Positions 43,924 through 52,669 are shown, counted from the first letter of the stretch. The stretch is DNA of 64,000 nucleotides from Chitinophaga oryzae (GCF_012516375.2 NZ_CP051204.2:62001-126000); one strand, 5' to 3'. Program-made: numbers and translations. Notes: generated by a model not told the origin, from the letters alone.

Positions 43924-45378
43924 CTACCGGCCCTGTCCATCCTGCATCTCTGCTTCATCGGAAGAAGCCGGGCGCTGTACTGTAATGCCTGGCGCAAGGT
44001 GCTGTTCTGCTCCGGCCGCAGGGACGTCCGCTTCCTCCTCCTGCGTCATGTCTATGTCTGCGATGAGCTGACGGGGCAGGCTCTTTTTGTTTTCCAGCCC
44101 CAGTTTGCGCATCCGCTCTGCCCTGCCGACCAGATTACCGTGACCGGTGCTGAGTTTGTTCATGGCGTTTTCATAAACGCCCTGGCTGCGTTTCAGGTGT
44201 TCACCGATCATCCCCATGTCTTCCGCGAACCCCACGAACTTATCATACAGTGCGCTGCCCTGCCGCACAATTTCTTCCGCATTCCGGTTCTGGTTATCCA
44301 GCCTCCACATGGCGTCAATGATCCGCAAGGTGGCCAGCAATGACGGAACGCTTACCAGTATTACTTTGCGCCGGAAGGCAAAGTCGTACAGGTCTTCATC
44401 CTGCTGCATCACCGCCAGCCCATAGGCCGGTTCTATCGGGATGAACAACATCACAAAATCGGTCGTGTTTTTATACAGCGTATGGTAGGCTTTCCTGCTC
44501 AGTTCATTCACATGGTTCTTCACCGACTGCACATGCAGCTTCAACGCCTGCTGCCGCTCCGCCTCTTCTGTGGCGCTGCAATATTGTTCGTATGCTTTCA
44601 GGGACACCTTGGAGTCGATGACGATCTGCCTGTTTTCCGGCAGCTGCAGCACCATGTCCGGCAGGCGCAGTTGCCCTGTATCGTCGCGCTGGGCATCCTG
44701 TGTGACATAGTGAATGCCTTTCTCCAGCCCGGAAGCCTCCAGTACTTTTTCCAGGATCATCTCGCCCCAGTTGCCCTGCTTCTTGGTATCGGCCTTCAGC
44801 GCCCTGGTGAGGTTGTTCGCTTCTTTGGACAAGGTCTGGTTTAATTGCAATAAGCGCTGCAGCTCCGCCTTCAACTCCGTGCGTTGCGATGTTTCCGCCA
44901 CAAGCGACTGCTGCACGCTGCTCCGGAAATTATCGATCTTCTCTGCCAGCGGCTTCAGCAGGTCGTCCATCTTGACCTGGTTCTGCTGCATAAAATTGCC
45001 GGAGATCCGCTGTAACAGCTGCTGCGCGGTATTTTCAAACTGTGCTTTAAAATCCTGGTGCATCTCATGAAGGCGCTCTTTCTCGCTTTGCAGCTGCTGA
45101 TGCAGGTATTTATTCTGCTCAGCCAGCCGGCCCTGCTCCGCCATCAGGGAGGCAAACTCTTCATTGAGCCGCTCCAGCTGTTCCTGCTTTTCGCGGGCCA
45201 GCTGCTGCTTGTCGTCCACCAGGTGCTGTAAATAGCCCTGCTTCGCTTCCAGTTGGGCATAACGCTCCTGGTAAGCCGACACTTCCGCTTGTAGTGCCCG
45301 CTGACGGCCCGTTGCCATGAAGTACAGATACCCCAGCACAAGGGCTACAATTCCCGTGACAATCAATAATATCAACAT
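43924..45378 (-). CDS. rmuC: DNA recombination protein RmuC
   Basis: The 484-residue protein has an N-terminal membrane helix (LILLIVTGIVALVLGYLYF), a long coiled coil of about 150 residues rich in Gln and Glu, and the C-terminal RmuC nuclease-like core with NWGEMILEKVLEASGL, RLPDMVLQLPENRQIVIDSK and FVMLFIPIEPAYGLA. RmuC limits inversions of short repeats, by an unknown nuclease-like action. That is suggestive in a genome segment with many inverted repeats, but it is not evidence of a link. Length is within the family range. Confidence 0.95.
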   Translation of the reverse strand: MLILLIVTGIVALVLGYLYFMATGRQRALQAEVSAYQERYAQLEAKQGYLQHLVDDKQQLAREKQEQLERLNEEFASLMAEQGRLAEQNKYLHQQLQSEKERLHEMHQDFKAQFENTAQQLLQRISGNFMQQNQVKMDDLLKPLAEKIDNFRSSVQQSLVAETSQRTELKAELQRLLQLNQTLSKEANNLTRALKADTKKQGNWGEMILEKVLEASGLEKGIHYVTQDAQRDDTGQLRLPDMVLQLPENRQIVIDSKVSLKAYEQYCSATEEAERQQALKLHVQSVKNHVNELSRKAYHTLYKNTTDFVMLFIPIEPAYGLAVMQQDEDLYDFAFRRKVILVSVPSLLATLRIIDAMWRLDNQNRNAEEIVRQGSALYDKFVGFAEDMGMIGEHLKRSQGVYENAMNKLSTGHGNLVGRAERMRKLGLENKKSLPRQLIADIDMTQEEEADVPAAGAEQHLAPGITVQRPASSDEAEMQDGQGR

Positions 45379-45438
45379 GATTAGTTTGTTAAAAGCAATA
45401 TCGTTTATGACTACGCATTGAATTTGCGTGCAAAAAAA

Positions 45439-45470
45439 ATACGAATTGCAAACTACGTTGCAATTCGTAT
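45439..45470 (-). terminator. terminator of the kdn cluster
   Basis: Bases 45439-45451 (atacgaattgcaa) pair exactly with 45458-45470. Read on the minus strand, the 13-bp stem leads into eight T residues. It is placed just after the kdnB stop and before rmuC. Confidence 0.92.
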
Positions 45471-45494
45471 CCTTTAATACGGTTTCCCGGAATA

Positions 45495-46571
45495 TTACAA
45501 TCTTTCGTACAGCTTACGCAGCCGCTCGCGGGTCATAATCTCCTTCCAGTCTTTGCCCAGCGCATTTTCCCACAATGGCGCCATACCGAGCGACACATTG
45601 ATCATGGTGTCAAACTGCTCGTCGGTCAGCCCCTTGGTAATACCCTGCGGGATATCGATGTTATGTTTTTTCACCATTTCCTTGAACTTCTTCACACCGT
45701 CGGGATAGAACTCCTCCAGCTTGTCAAACACGATACAGTTGCCGATACCATGTTTGGTGCCCAGCAGGTAAGCCAGGCCATAGCTCACCGCATGGGCCAC
45801 GCCCACCTGGGAATAGGCTATGCTCATACCACCGGCATAGGAAGCCATCATCAGTTTCTCGTCGGAATCATCATCCCACACGTCCTTATCCAGGAAAATC
45901 TCCTCGCACAGCTCCTGTGCCTTCTCTCCGTAAGATTTACTGAAAGCATTGAGATAAGTGCCGGTCAGCGATTCCACACAGTGGATAAAGCAGTCCATAG
46001 CGGTATAAAAACGCTGGTTGACCTCTACGGTCTTTGTCAGCGCCGGGTCCAGCACGATCTGGTCAAATGGCGTATAGTCGGAGTTCATACCCAGTTTGCG
46101 GGTAGGGCCGGTCAGCACGCAGGTACGGCTCACTTCAGCACCGGTACCGGAAATAGTAGGGATGCCCACTTTATATACGGCAGGGTTCTTTACGAGGTCC
46201 CAACCCTGGTAATCAGCGGATGAACCGGGGTTGGTCATCATCAGCGCCACCGCTTTGGCCATGTCCATCACGGAACCGCCGCCGATACCGATAATACCGG
46301 ACACTTCGCCGAATTCGGCCTGGAGCTCATCACGGATTTTGTCTACTGTTACGGTCTTGGGTTCGTACGTCACGTCGATCACCACTATCTTGTCCTTGCC
46401 CTGCAAAGGAATGCGGGACAGGAACGCCTGTTTGTCCTGGAAATACTCATCCACGAAAAAAATCATGGGAGCATCGCCTTTACGACGGGGAGCCAGTATT
46501 TCGCCCAGCTGATCAAAACATCCGCTGCCGTAAACTACGTAGTCCACCATTTTGAAATTCCTGAATTTCAT
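45495..46571 (-). CDS. kdnB: 3-deoxy-manno-octulosonate-8-oxidase (iron-containing alcohol dehydrogenase)
   Basis: The 358-residue enzyme belongs to group III alcohol dehydrogenases: the nucleotide-binding GIIGIGGGSVMDMAKAVAL is at about residues 93-111, and metal-binding residues lie in DCFIHCVESLTGT and in VAHAVSYGLAYLLGTKHGIGN. The start FKMVDYVVYGSGCFDQLGEIL and the whole context match KdnB of Shewanella, which oxidises C8 of Kdo to an aldehyde. KdnA (47405-48595) then aminates it. Being in one cluster with kdsB and kdnA is strong evidence for the specific role. Cofactor is NAD(P). Confidence 0.88.
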   Translation of the reverse strand: MKFRNFKMVDYVVYGSGCFDQLGEILAPRRKGDAPMIFFVDEYFQDKQAFLSRIPLQGKDKIVVIDVTYEPKTVTVDKIRDELQAEFGEVSGIIGIGGGSVMDMAKAVALMMTNPGSSADYQGWDLVKNPAVYKVGIPTISGTGAEVSRTCVLTGPTRKLGMNSDYTPFDQIVLDPALTKTVEVNQRFYTAMDCFIHCVESLTGTYLNAFSKSYGEKAQELCEEIFLDKDVWDDDSDEKLMMASYAGGMSIAYSQVGVAHAVSYGLAYLLGTKHGIGNCIVFDKLEEFYPDGVKKFKEMVKKHNIDIPQGITKGLTDEQFDTMINVSLGMAPLWENALGKDWKEIMTRERLRKLYERL

Positions 46572-46591
46572 ATATCCGTTTTAGTTAGATG

Positions 46592-47317
46592 TTATAAATA
46601 TTTGGCCGCCTTTTCCAGGTCTTCCGGCGTATCTATCTCCACGCCCATATAGGAGGTTACGACCATCTTCATCGGAATACCGTTTTCGAGGTAACGCAGG
46701 CACTCGATCTTCTCTGCCAGCTCCAGCGGCGTAGGCGCCAGCTGTGTGAACTCCAGCAGCGTTTGTTTGCGGAAAGCGTAAATACCGATATGCTCGTAAT
46801 AAATGCTCCTGATGTCTTTGTTACGGGGATAAGGGATCACGGAACGGGAAAAAAACAGGGCGTTGAACTGCTTGTCTACCGCCACTTTTACATAGTTGGG
46901 ATCGGCGATGGACGCCTCGTCATGCAGCTCCTGCATCAGCGACGCCACCTGTACCTGCTTCCCCGCTTCCCCTTCAAACACCCGGAGCAGTTTCTCCAGC
47001 GGTTCTTTCTGGGTAAAGGGCTCGTCTCCCTGAACGTTCACCACAATGTCCACATCCATGTCAACAACGGCTTCGGCTATACGGTCGGTACCGCATTCAT
47101 GCTCTTTTTTGCTCATCACGGCTTTACCGCCATGACTCACAATCTCGTTGTATATCACCTCGCTGTCGGTCACCACCATCACCTCGTCAAATACGCCGGT
47201 GTTAACGGTAGACTCGTAAGTGCGCAGGATCACGGACTTGCCGCCCAGCTGAGCCATCATTTTCCCGGGAAAACGGGTAGCGCCATAACGGGCAGGTATT
47301 AAAGCTACTTTCTTCAT
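46592..47317 (-). CDS. kdsB: 3-deoxy-manno-octulosonate cytidylyltransferase, likely for 8-amino-Kdo
   Basis: The 241-residue enzyme has the KdsB start KVALIPARYGATRFPGKMM, the CTP-binding MSKKEHECGTDRIAEAV and the metal-binding NVQGDEPF near residue 95. It activates Kdo as CMP-Kdo for transfer to lipid A. In Shewanella the KdsB encoded with kdnA and kdnB prefers the 8-amino sugar, and the same is expected here. It lies 20 bases before kdnB on the same strand, and 87 bases (filled by an inverted repeat) after kdnA. Confidence 0.92.
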   Translation of the reverse strand: MKKVALIPARYGATRFPGKMMAQLGGKSVILRTYESTVNTGVFDEVMVVTDSEVIYNEIVSHGGKAVMSKKEHECGTDRIAEAVVDMDVDIVVNVQGDEPFTQKEPLEKLLRVFEGEAGKQVQVASLMQELHDEASIADPNYVKVAVDKQFNALFFSRSVIPYPRNKDIRSIYYEHIGIYAFRKQTLLEFTQLAPTPLELAEKIECLRYLENGIPMKMVVTSYMGVEIDTPEDLEKAAKYL

Positions 47318-47330
47318 GTTCGTTTATTTT

Positions 47331-47398
47331 CACGCAAAGGCGCAAAGCAGCAAAGAGGCAAAGACCCTGGCGCCTTTGCTGCTTTGCGCCTCTGCGTG
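47331..47398. repeat. inverted repeat, 25-base arms (acgcaaag type)
   Basis: Bases 47331-47355 and 47374-47398 are reverse complements with 24 of 25 matches. Each arm is itself made of short direct repeats of gcaaag. It fills almost the whole 87-base gap between kdnA and kdsB, which otherwise look like one operon, and shares words with 408-484 and 4909-5048. Confidence 0.9.
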
Positions 47399-47404
47399 CG
47401 GCAA

Positions 47405-48595
47405 TTATAAAGCGCTTTTTACAGCTTTCACCAGCTTCTCAGCCCGCTCCTGTACTTCGGCATCGCTCCAGGACAGGTTGATCGGGGTAGAGATGTTCCG
47501 GCTGATGATGGCATCGGAAGCGGGGAACTGTTTGGTTTTGTAGATTTCCATCGCCTGTTTCAGACCTGGGGCAAACGGTGTTAATACGTCGCCGTTTTTA
47601 AAGTGGTCCCACTGGCGGATGTAGTGCCAGTTGTTATCATAGTAGTAGAACGCAGGCAGACCGGCAGCTTTCATGGCTGCAGCGGCTTTCCCCGCCTGTT
47701 CCGCTTCCGGCAGGAAAAAGGACAGGAAGGTAGCACTGTCGCCGGCTTCGTCCGGCAGGCGGCGGAAAGTCACGCCCGGCACGGTAGCCAGCGCATCTTT
47801 GAAGATTTTTTTGGTTTTGCGCTGGATGGCCAGGAAAGTGTCCAGTTTACGGACCTGTGCCAGGCCCACTGCAGCATGCAGCTCGGAGATACGGTAGTTG
47901 TACCCGATAAACGGATGCAGGTCGGCCCCGCGGTCCACGCCAAGGTGGTCATGACCGTGGTCGGTATATCCGTCACATTTAATATAAACGTCTTTGTTAT
48001 TGGTAATGATAGCACCGCCTTCCGCACAGGTGATGGTTTTCACGAAGTCGAACGAGAAGGTGCCGGCATCGCCGATAGATCCCAGCGCTTTGCCTTTATA
48101 GGTAGCCCCGAAAGACTGACAGGCGTCTTCCAGCAGCAGCAGGTTGTGTTTTTTACAGATGGCCTGCAGGGCGTCCAGATCGGCCATAGCGCCGCACATA
48201 TGTACCGGCATCACCGCTTTGGTACGGGGCGTGATGGCGGCTTCCACCGCTTTGGGGTCCAGTGTCAGGGTGTCATCAACATCTACCAGCACCGGCGTGG
48301 CGCCAACGGAGAACACAGATTCAAAGCTGGCGACGAAAGTAAAGGTGGGCATGATGATTTCATCGCCGGCACCCAATCCGAGGGCTGCCATGGCGGTGGT
48401 CAGTGCGGCTGTGCCGCTGGAGGCAAGCTGTGTGTACTGTACGTTCAGTTTGTCGCAAATAGCCTGTTCCAGCTCCTTTGCTTTCCAGATGCCTTTACGC
48501 GGACCGTCAAATCCGTAACGCATCATGATCCCTGTTTCCAGTACGTCATTTACTTCTTTCCTTTCTTCGGCGCCAAATAGTTCATATCCGGGCAT
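47405..48595 (-). CDS. kdnA: 8-amino-3,8-dideoxy-manno-octulosonate transaminase (DegT/DnrJ family)
   Basis: The 396-residue PLP enzyme starts MPGYELFGAEERKEVNDVLE, as in KdnA. Fold-type I motifs are SSGTAALTTAMAALG (PLP phosphate contact), LEDACQSFGATYKGK (Asp binding the ring N) and FSFDFVKTITCAEGG (the PLP lysine). It moves an amino group, probably from glutamate, to the C8 aldehyde made by KdnB. The 8-amino sugar replaces Kdo in LPS of Shewanella. The three-gene set kdnA-kdsB-kdnB here is the first pointer that this organism does the same; no kdsA or waaA gene is in the window. Confidence 0.9.
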   Translation of the reverse strand: MPGYELFGAEERKEVNDVLETGIMMRYGFDGPRKGIWKAKELEQAICDKLNVQYTQLASSGTAALTTAMAALGLGAGDEIIMPTFTFVASFESVFSVGATPVLVDVDDTLTLDPKAVEAAITPRTKAVMPVHMCGAMADLDALQAICKKHNLLLLEDACQSFGATYKGKALGSIGDAGTFSFDFVKTITCAEGGAIITNNKDVYIKCDGYTDHGHDHLGVDRGADLHPFIGYNYRISELHAAVGLAQVRKLDTFLAIQRKTKKIFKDALATVPGVTFRRLPDEAGDSATFLSFFLPEAEQAGKAAAAMKAAGLPAFYYYDNNWHYIRQWDHFKNGDVLTPFAPGLKQAMEIYKTKQFPASDAIISRNISTPINLSWSDAEVQERAEKLVKAVKSAL

Positions 48596-48711
48596 AAGCT
48601 GTTGATTTTTAAAATATAATTGAAAGAGATGTCAAAATAGTGCTGCAAAGTTACTATAATCAGTGTTGCGTTACATCGCAAATTCTGTTTATCTTTTGCT
48701 AAAAATTCACC

Positions 48712-49149
48712 ATGCGTTTTATACTGTTCCTGATTATGATAGCCAGCTTATCCGCGTTACCTGCCCGCCGCGCCAACGCACAGCAGGACGACCGCCGGCA
48801 GATAGAGGGCCTGATGGCCGCCCAGACCAGCGCCTGGAACCGTGGCGATATCGACGGCTTTATGCAGACCTACTGGCACTCCGATTCTCTCCTGTTCATC
48901 GGTAAAAACGGCGTCACCTATGGCTGGCAGGCTACGCTGGATCGCTACAGGAAAACCTACCCCGACACCACCGCCATGGGCAAACTGGATTTTAAACTGC
49001 TGGAATTTAAACCCCTCGGGCGCGACGTGTATTTTGTGGTAGGCAGATGGCACCTGCAACGCAGCATCGGCAACCTTCAGGGACATTTCAGCCTCACCCT
49101 CCGCCGCATCCACGGCGCCTGGAAAATTATCGCCGACCATAGCAGCTAA
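48712..49149 (+). CDS. secreted NTF2-like protein (DUF4440/SnoaL type)
   Basis: The 145-residue protein has a signal peptide to about residue 24 (ending ANAQ) and a cone-shaped NTF2 fold: IEGLMAAQTSAWNRGDIDGFM, a helix with YWHSDSLLFIG, and then strands VYFVVGRWHLQR and FSLTLRRIHGAWKIIADHSS. These domains bind small molecules or act as isomerases; this one has no clear catalytic pair. It is alone, divergent from the kdn cluster. A T-rich box (tatcttttg, 48691-48699) before the start resembles the -7 element with one extra base. Confidence 0.85.
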   Translation: MRFILFLIMIASLSALPARRANAQQDDRRQIEGLMAAQTSAWNRGDIDGFMQTYWHSDSLLFIGKNGVTYGWQATLDRYRKTYPDTTAMGKLDFKLLEFKPLGRDVYFVVGRWHLQRSIGNLQGHFSLTLRRIHGAWKIIADHSS

Positions 49150-49151
49150 AC

Positions 49152-49179
49152 AAAAAAAACCATCCTAAGAGTAGGATGG
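49152..49179 (-). terminator. minus-strand terminator
   Basis: Bases 49160-49167 (ccatccta) pair with 49172-49179, and on the minus strand the stem leads to eight T (49152-49159). It would end a transcript coming from the small gene at 49284-49472 rather than the plus-strand NTF2-like gene. Confidence 0.75.
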
Positions 49180-49283
49180 CCGCTATACACCACAACATTA
49201 AAGAAGAAACTAAAAAGTAAGCTGTTATCTTCTTTTAATAAAAAACGTTCGGGTTTTCTCCGGATATGGTAATTATTTGTCTT

Positions 49284-49472
49284 CTATTTCGATTTCTTGT
49301 TTTTCTCACTGTCCCGTACCGCCTTGTTTTCCTCTTCCGGCGATTCGGATAAATCCCCGTGAAGCGGATTACTGCTCACAGACCCTTTGTCGGTGGTCAG
49401 CACCTGTGCCGGCCTTTTCTTGTTTTGTGAAAACCCTGCCGACTTCTCTTCACTGAGTTTCTTTTTCTTCAT
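49284..49472 (-). CDS. small, highly charged protein of unknown function
   Basis: From an ATG at 49472 (an in-frame codon at 49490 is also possible) the frame gives 62 residues, rich in Lys, Glu, Ser and Asn (MKKKKLSEEKSAGFSQNKK, SPEEENKAVRD, SEKNKKSK). It has no hydrophobic core and is probably disordered. A minus-strand terminator about 105 bases downstream supports it as a real transcript. Such small basic proteins next to cell-envelope genes are common and unrecognised. Family not known. Confidence 0.5.
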   Translation of the reverse strand: MKKKKLSEEKSAGFSQNKKRPAQVLTTDKGSVSSNPLHGDLSESPEEENKAVRDSEKNKKSK

Positions 49473-49869
49473 AATACCGGTTTTGAGCATACCATGAAAA
49501 CAACTTCAATGTAAGTCCGGCAAACACTATTCCAGATGAAAAACCGCTGTTTTAGCCTGTGTAGCGGACTGGAGACGGGGCAAACCCTCCCCATCTGCCG
49601 GCCTCCTGTGGGAAAAGTTCACTACAATGCTGAGTAGCAAAAGGTTGCGTTCATTAACATTCAGTTTGCAAAAACACCATTTCTTTTTTCAGTGCTATCC
49701 CCTATTTTCGTGGCCGCGGAAAACGCATTTTGTACTGCGGCCGCGTTTTAACCCATAACCTCTGAAACTGCCACCGGTAGTTTTAATCTTATCCCTGGAA
49801 CCTCTTGTAGTTTTAATCCTTATCCTGTTTAGACCTGTATCTGTTTATTTATTTAATTTTCAACTGGTT
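49473..49869. other. long intergenic region with a 30-base direct repeat
   Basis: About 400 bases lie between the divergent small charged gene and the CAP gene. Bases 49777-49794 (gtagttttaatcttatcc) recur, with one added C, at 49807-49825, so the period is 30 bases. A GC-rich pairing (ggccgc with gcggcc) lies near 49712-49745. I see no open frame of weight. The direct repeat, 45-95 bases before the CAP start, may be regulatory. Confidence 0.45.
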
Positions 49870-50463
49870 ATGACAGGGAAATTTATTCGTGCGATTTTAG
49901 GTATAGGTGTGGCAGTAGCGATATTTACAAGCTGTTCCAAAGATTCGGGCCTGCTCCCCGTAAATCCCAAAGACACGGCGGCCACGACGCCGGGGAAACC
50001 TTCGGGAGACACTTCCCAACCGGGAACAAGCACTCCTGGTACCGGCGTAGCCGGCAACAACATCGACCGCGACGCGTTGCTTAAACTGGTGAACGGCCTG
50101 CGCACCAAAGGCTGTAAATGCGGAACGGACCAGATGCCCCCCGTAGGGCCGGTTACCTGGAACGGCCTGCTGGAAAAAGCAGCATATGATTTCAGCGTGG
50201 AAATGAAGACCAAAAACTTCTTCAGTCATACCTCTCCCGACGGCTCCACACCAGGCTCCCGACTCGACGCCGTGGGCTACAACTGGAACACTTACGGGGA
50301 AAACATTGCACAGGGCTATATGGATGAGCAGAGTGTCATCCTGGGGTGGCTCAACAGCCCGGGGCACTGTAAAAACATGATGAACGGCAATTTCAGGGAA
50401 ATGGGCATTGGCAAAGCCGGCAACTACTGGACGATGGAGCTTGGCAGACGAAGCGGCAACTAA
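49870..50463 (+). CDS. CAP-domain lipoprotein
   Basis: The 197-residue protein has a lipoprotein leader ending FTSC (Cys22), then a Pro/Thr/Gly-rich linker (residues ~30-62) and a CAP (SCP/PR1-like) domain: LLKLVNGLRTKGC, SHTSPDGSTPGSRLDAVGY, ENIAQGYMDEQSVILGWLNS and PGHCKNMMNGNFREMGIGK. The His and Glu of the CAP cavity are present (FSHTSP, GENIA), as are four Cys that may form disulfides. CAP proteins bind lipids or act as peptidases in some cases. It is on the cell surface or in the periplasm. Its stop overlaps the convergent gene's stop by four bases. Confidence 0.92.
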   Translation: MTGKFIRAILGIGVAVAIFTSCSKDSGLLPVNPKDTAATTPGKPSGDTSQPGTSTPGTGVAGNNIDRDALLKLVNGLRTKGCKCGTDQMPPVGPVTWNGLLEKAAYDFSVEMKTKNFFSHTSPDGSTPGSRLDAVGYNWNTYGENIAQGYMDEQSVILGWLNSPGHCKNMMNGNFREMGIGKAGNYWTMELGRRSGN

Positions 50464-50741
50464 TCGGGCCTGTCCATTTTTTTGCGCCAGAAACGCCATA
50501 TCATATAAAGGTAGCCTGCCAGCGACAACACAAACCACGAGTAAAAAAAGATCATCCGGCCGGGGGTTGACTCCTCCGGCACGGCAAATCCCAGGAACAG
50601 GCCCAGAAATACGTTAAAAAACATCCAGAAGAAACCGACAAAGATGGTACGCATGATCTTGATAAGAAACCAGAAAAGGTCTCTGTCCAGCTTGTCGATT
50701 TTCCTGGGCTCCTGTTGTGGATTTTCTGTTTCTTCCGCCAT
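50460..50741 (-). CDS. small two-helix membrane protein
   Basis: The ATG at 50741 gives 93 residues. A charged N-terminal part (MAEETENPQQEPRKIDKLDRD) is followed by two membrane helices (FVGFFWMFFNVFLGLFLGFA, MIFFYSWFVLSLAGYLYMIW) and a basic end. I do not recognise the family. It begins four bases after the GH25 gene ends, so they share an mRNA; perhaps it helps with cell-wall work. Its stop codon (50460-50462) overlaps the CAP gene's stop. Confidence 0.8.
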   Translation of the reverse strand: MAEETENPQQEPRKIDKLDRDLFWFLIKIMRTIFVGFFWMFFNVFLGLFLGFAVPEESTPGRMIFFYSWFVLSLAGYLYMIWRFWRKKMDRPD

Positions 50742-50745
50742 ATGA

Positions 50746-51513
50746 TCAGTTTCTGTTCGCCGGGATGCACAGCCTTGCCAGGGCTGCACTGTCACCTCTG
50801 AATACGTTAAAGTCTACTGTCGTTCTGATGCCGTTCACCCTGCCGATATCGCTGTGCTGCCAGAAAAGCCATGCCCTTTTAGACGCCGGCCGCTCTTTCT
50901 GGTAATAATGCGCGATCCATAAGGGGTAATCATCAAACTCACTGCCAAGATACGTTTCGTAGAAATGGATATTGGTATAGATGATCGGCTTTACTTTATA
51001 CGCCTTTTCCATTTCTTCCAGCCATATTTTGGCGGTACTGCGGATCACCGCTGCCGGCTGGTTGTTGCTGGTTTCGATGTCCAGCACCGGTGGCAGGTCG
51101 CCCGGCTGAAGGTCTGCTACATTCCGGAAATTGATGGCCTGCTTCAGGGGATCGCGGGTACTGTAGAAAAAGTGGTAAGCGCCCCTCACCAACCCTGCCC
51201 GGCCTGCCCGCTCCCAGTTTTGCCGGAAGGTGGCGTCCTGGCGGGTAATACCTTCCGTCGCCTTTATAAAGGCGAAGGATATACGAATTTTATCGACCTG
51301 CATCTGCTTCACAGCCTGCCAGTTAATATCTTTCTGAAATTTGGACACATCGATCCCATGGATTTTATAGTTGACCGGGATATCAATCCCAAATTCATCA
51401 TATCGTACAAAAGAGATGCGCTCCTCCCGGGAATACCACCATTTCCAGGCGACAAATGCCAGCAGGATCGTTAATACCGTCAATAAAATAATGCGGGTCC
51501 AGTTACGTTTCAC
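50746..51513 (-). CDS. glycoside hydrolase family 25 lysozyme (membrane-anchored)
   Basis: The 255-residue protein has an N-terminal membrane anchor (ILLTVLTILLAFVAWKWWYS) and a GH25 barrel: IHGIDVSKFQKDINW (catalytic Asp), IRISFAFIKATEG (Glu), GLVRGAYHFF and LPPVLDIETSN (Asp and Glu), IIYTNIHFYETYL, PLWIAHY, and at the end VDFNVFRGD. GH25 enzymes cleave the glycan strands of peptidoglycan. Anchored on the periplasmic side it would act in wall remodelling. It is divergent from the radical SAM gene. Confidence 0.95.
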   Translation of the reverse strand: MKRNWTRIILLTVLTILLAFVAWKWWYSREERISFVRYDEFGIDIPVNYKIHGIDVSKFQKDINWQAVKQMQVDKIRISFAFIKATEGITRQDATFRQNWERAGRAGLVRGAYHFFYSTRDPLKQAINFRNVADLQPGDLPPVLDIETSNNQPAAVIRSTAKIWLEEMEKAYKVKPIIYTNIHFYETYLGSEFDDYPLWIAHYYQKERPASKRAWLFWQHSDIGRVNGIRTTVDFNVFRGDSAALARLCIPANRN

Positions 51514-51643
51514 GTTGCTTTAGTTAGTTGCAGGGATTCGGGTAATATGCTGCTGTTTAATGCCGGCAGACCTTTTTTTACGGCAAGTATAGGTTATAAT
51601 TTGTTTAAAGACGCTACTTTTACACAGGTCAAGTGAATTTTAT

Positions 51644-52669
51644 ATGCCTGATTTTAACCTGAACGATACCCTGAACCTCGCTTCCAAATTCACTTTCCGT
51701 CGCGTGTGGAACGCCGGAAAAGTGCTTGGCAGCTACTTCATCAGCAAGTGGACCAATAAGCCGGTACAATGGGGTTACCCCATTTCCATGTCTTTTGAGC
51801 CTACTACCTCCTGTAACCTGCGCTGCCCGGAATGCCCGAGCGGCCTGCGGGCGTTTACCCGCCCTACGGGGATGCTGGAACAGGATTTTTTCCGGAAAAC
51901 CATCGACGAAATATCGAAAGAGCTGTTATACCTTATCTTCTATTTCCAGGGAGAACCTTACCTCAATCCCGGCTTCCTGGACATGGTGAAATATGCTTCT
52001 TCCAAAGGTATTTATACCGCTACCTCCACCAACGCCCATTACCTGACAGACGCCAATGCCAGAAAAACCGTGGAAAGTGGGCTGGACAGGCTCATCATCT
52101 CCATAGACGGCACTACCCAGGACGTATATACGCAGTACCGGGTGGGCGGCAAGCTGGACAAGGTGATAGAAGGGGCTAAAAATATCGTGAAGTGGAAAAA
52201 AGAGCTGAAGTCCACCAAGCCTTTTGTGTTTTTCCAGTTCCTCGTGGTAAAACCCAACGAGCACCAGATTGAAGACATTAAAAGACTGGCGAAAGAAATC
52301 GGGGTAGATCAGGTACGGTTCAAGACAGCACAGGTATATGACTATGAAGAAGGCAACCGCCTCATTCCCACTATTGACAAATACTCCCGTTACCACCGTA
52401 ACGAAGACGGTACTTATGCTATCAAGAACAAGCTGGGCAACCATTGCTGGCGCCTGTGGCATTCGCCGGTGGTGACCTGGGATGGCCTGGTAGTGCCCTG
52501 CTGTTTTGATAAAGATGCACAGCACCGGCTGGGTAATCTCAAAAAAGAATCATTCAAGGCGCTGTGGCACAACAAAGAGTATATACGTTTCCGTAGCCAG
52601 ATCCTGGAAACCCGGAAAAACATCGATATCTGCGCCAATTGCAGTGAGGGGACGAAAGTCTGGGGGTAA
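51644..52669 (+). CDS. radical SAM enzyme with SPASM-like C-terminus
   Basis: The 341-residue protein has the radical SAM cluster motif C57-x3-C61-x2-C64 (SCNLRCPECPSG) and the glycine-rich SAM site near FYFQGEPYLNPGF. The C-terminal part (from about residue 275) has WDGLVVPCCFDKDAQHRLGN and ICANCSEG, cysteines of a SPASM domain that binds auxiliary Fe-S clusters. SPASM enzymes modify peptides or sugars. The first 45 residues are basic and helical. No precursor peptide gene is seen nearby, so a tailoring role in carbohydrate or lipid metabolism is as likely. The next gene is convergent, with no base between the stop codons. Confidence 0.92.
   Translation: MPDFNLNDTLNLASKFTFRRVWNAGKVLGSYFISKWTNKPVQWGYPISMSFEPTTSCNLRCPECPSGLRAFTRPTGMLEQDFFRKTIDEISKELLYLIFYFQGEPYLNPGFLDMVKYASSKGIYTATSTNAHYLTDANARKTVESGLDRLIISIDGTTQDVYTQYRVGGKLDKVIEGAKNIVKWKKELKSTKPFVFFQFLVVKPNEHQIEDIKRLAKEIGVDQVRFKTAQVYDYEEGNRLIPTIDKYSRYHRNEDGTYAIKNKLGNHCWRLWHSPVVTWDGLVVPCCFDKDAQHRLGNLKKESFKALWHNKEYIRFRSQILETRKNIDICANCSEGTKVWG

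Noticed and set aside
51644..52669. RiPP cluster around the radical SAM/SPASM enzyme
   Set aside because: No precursor peptide, exporter or recognition-domain gene is adjacent; the neighbours are a lysozyme and envelope stress genes.
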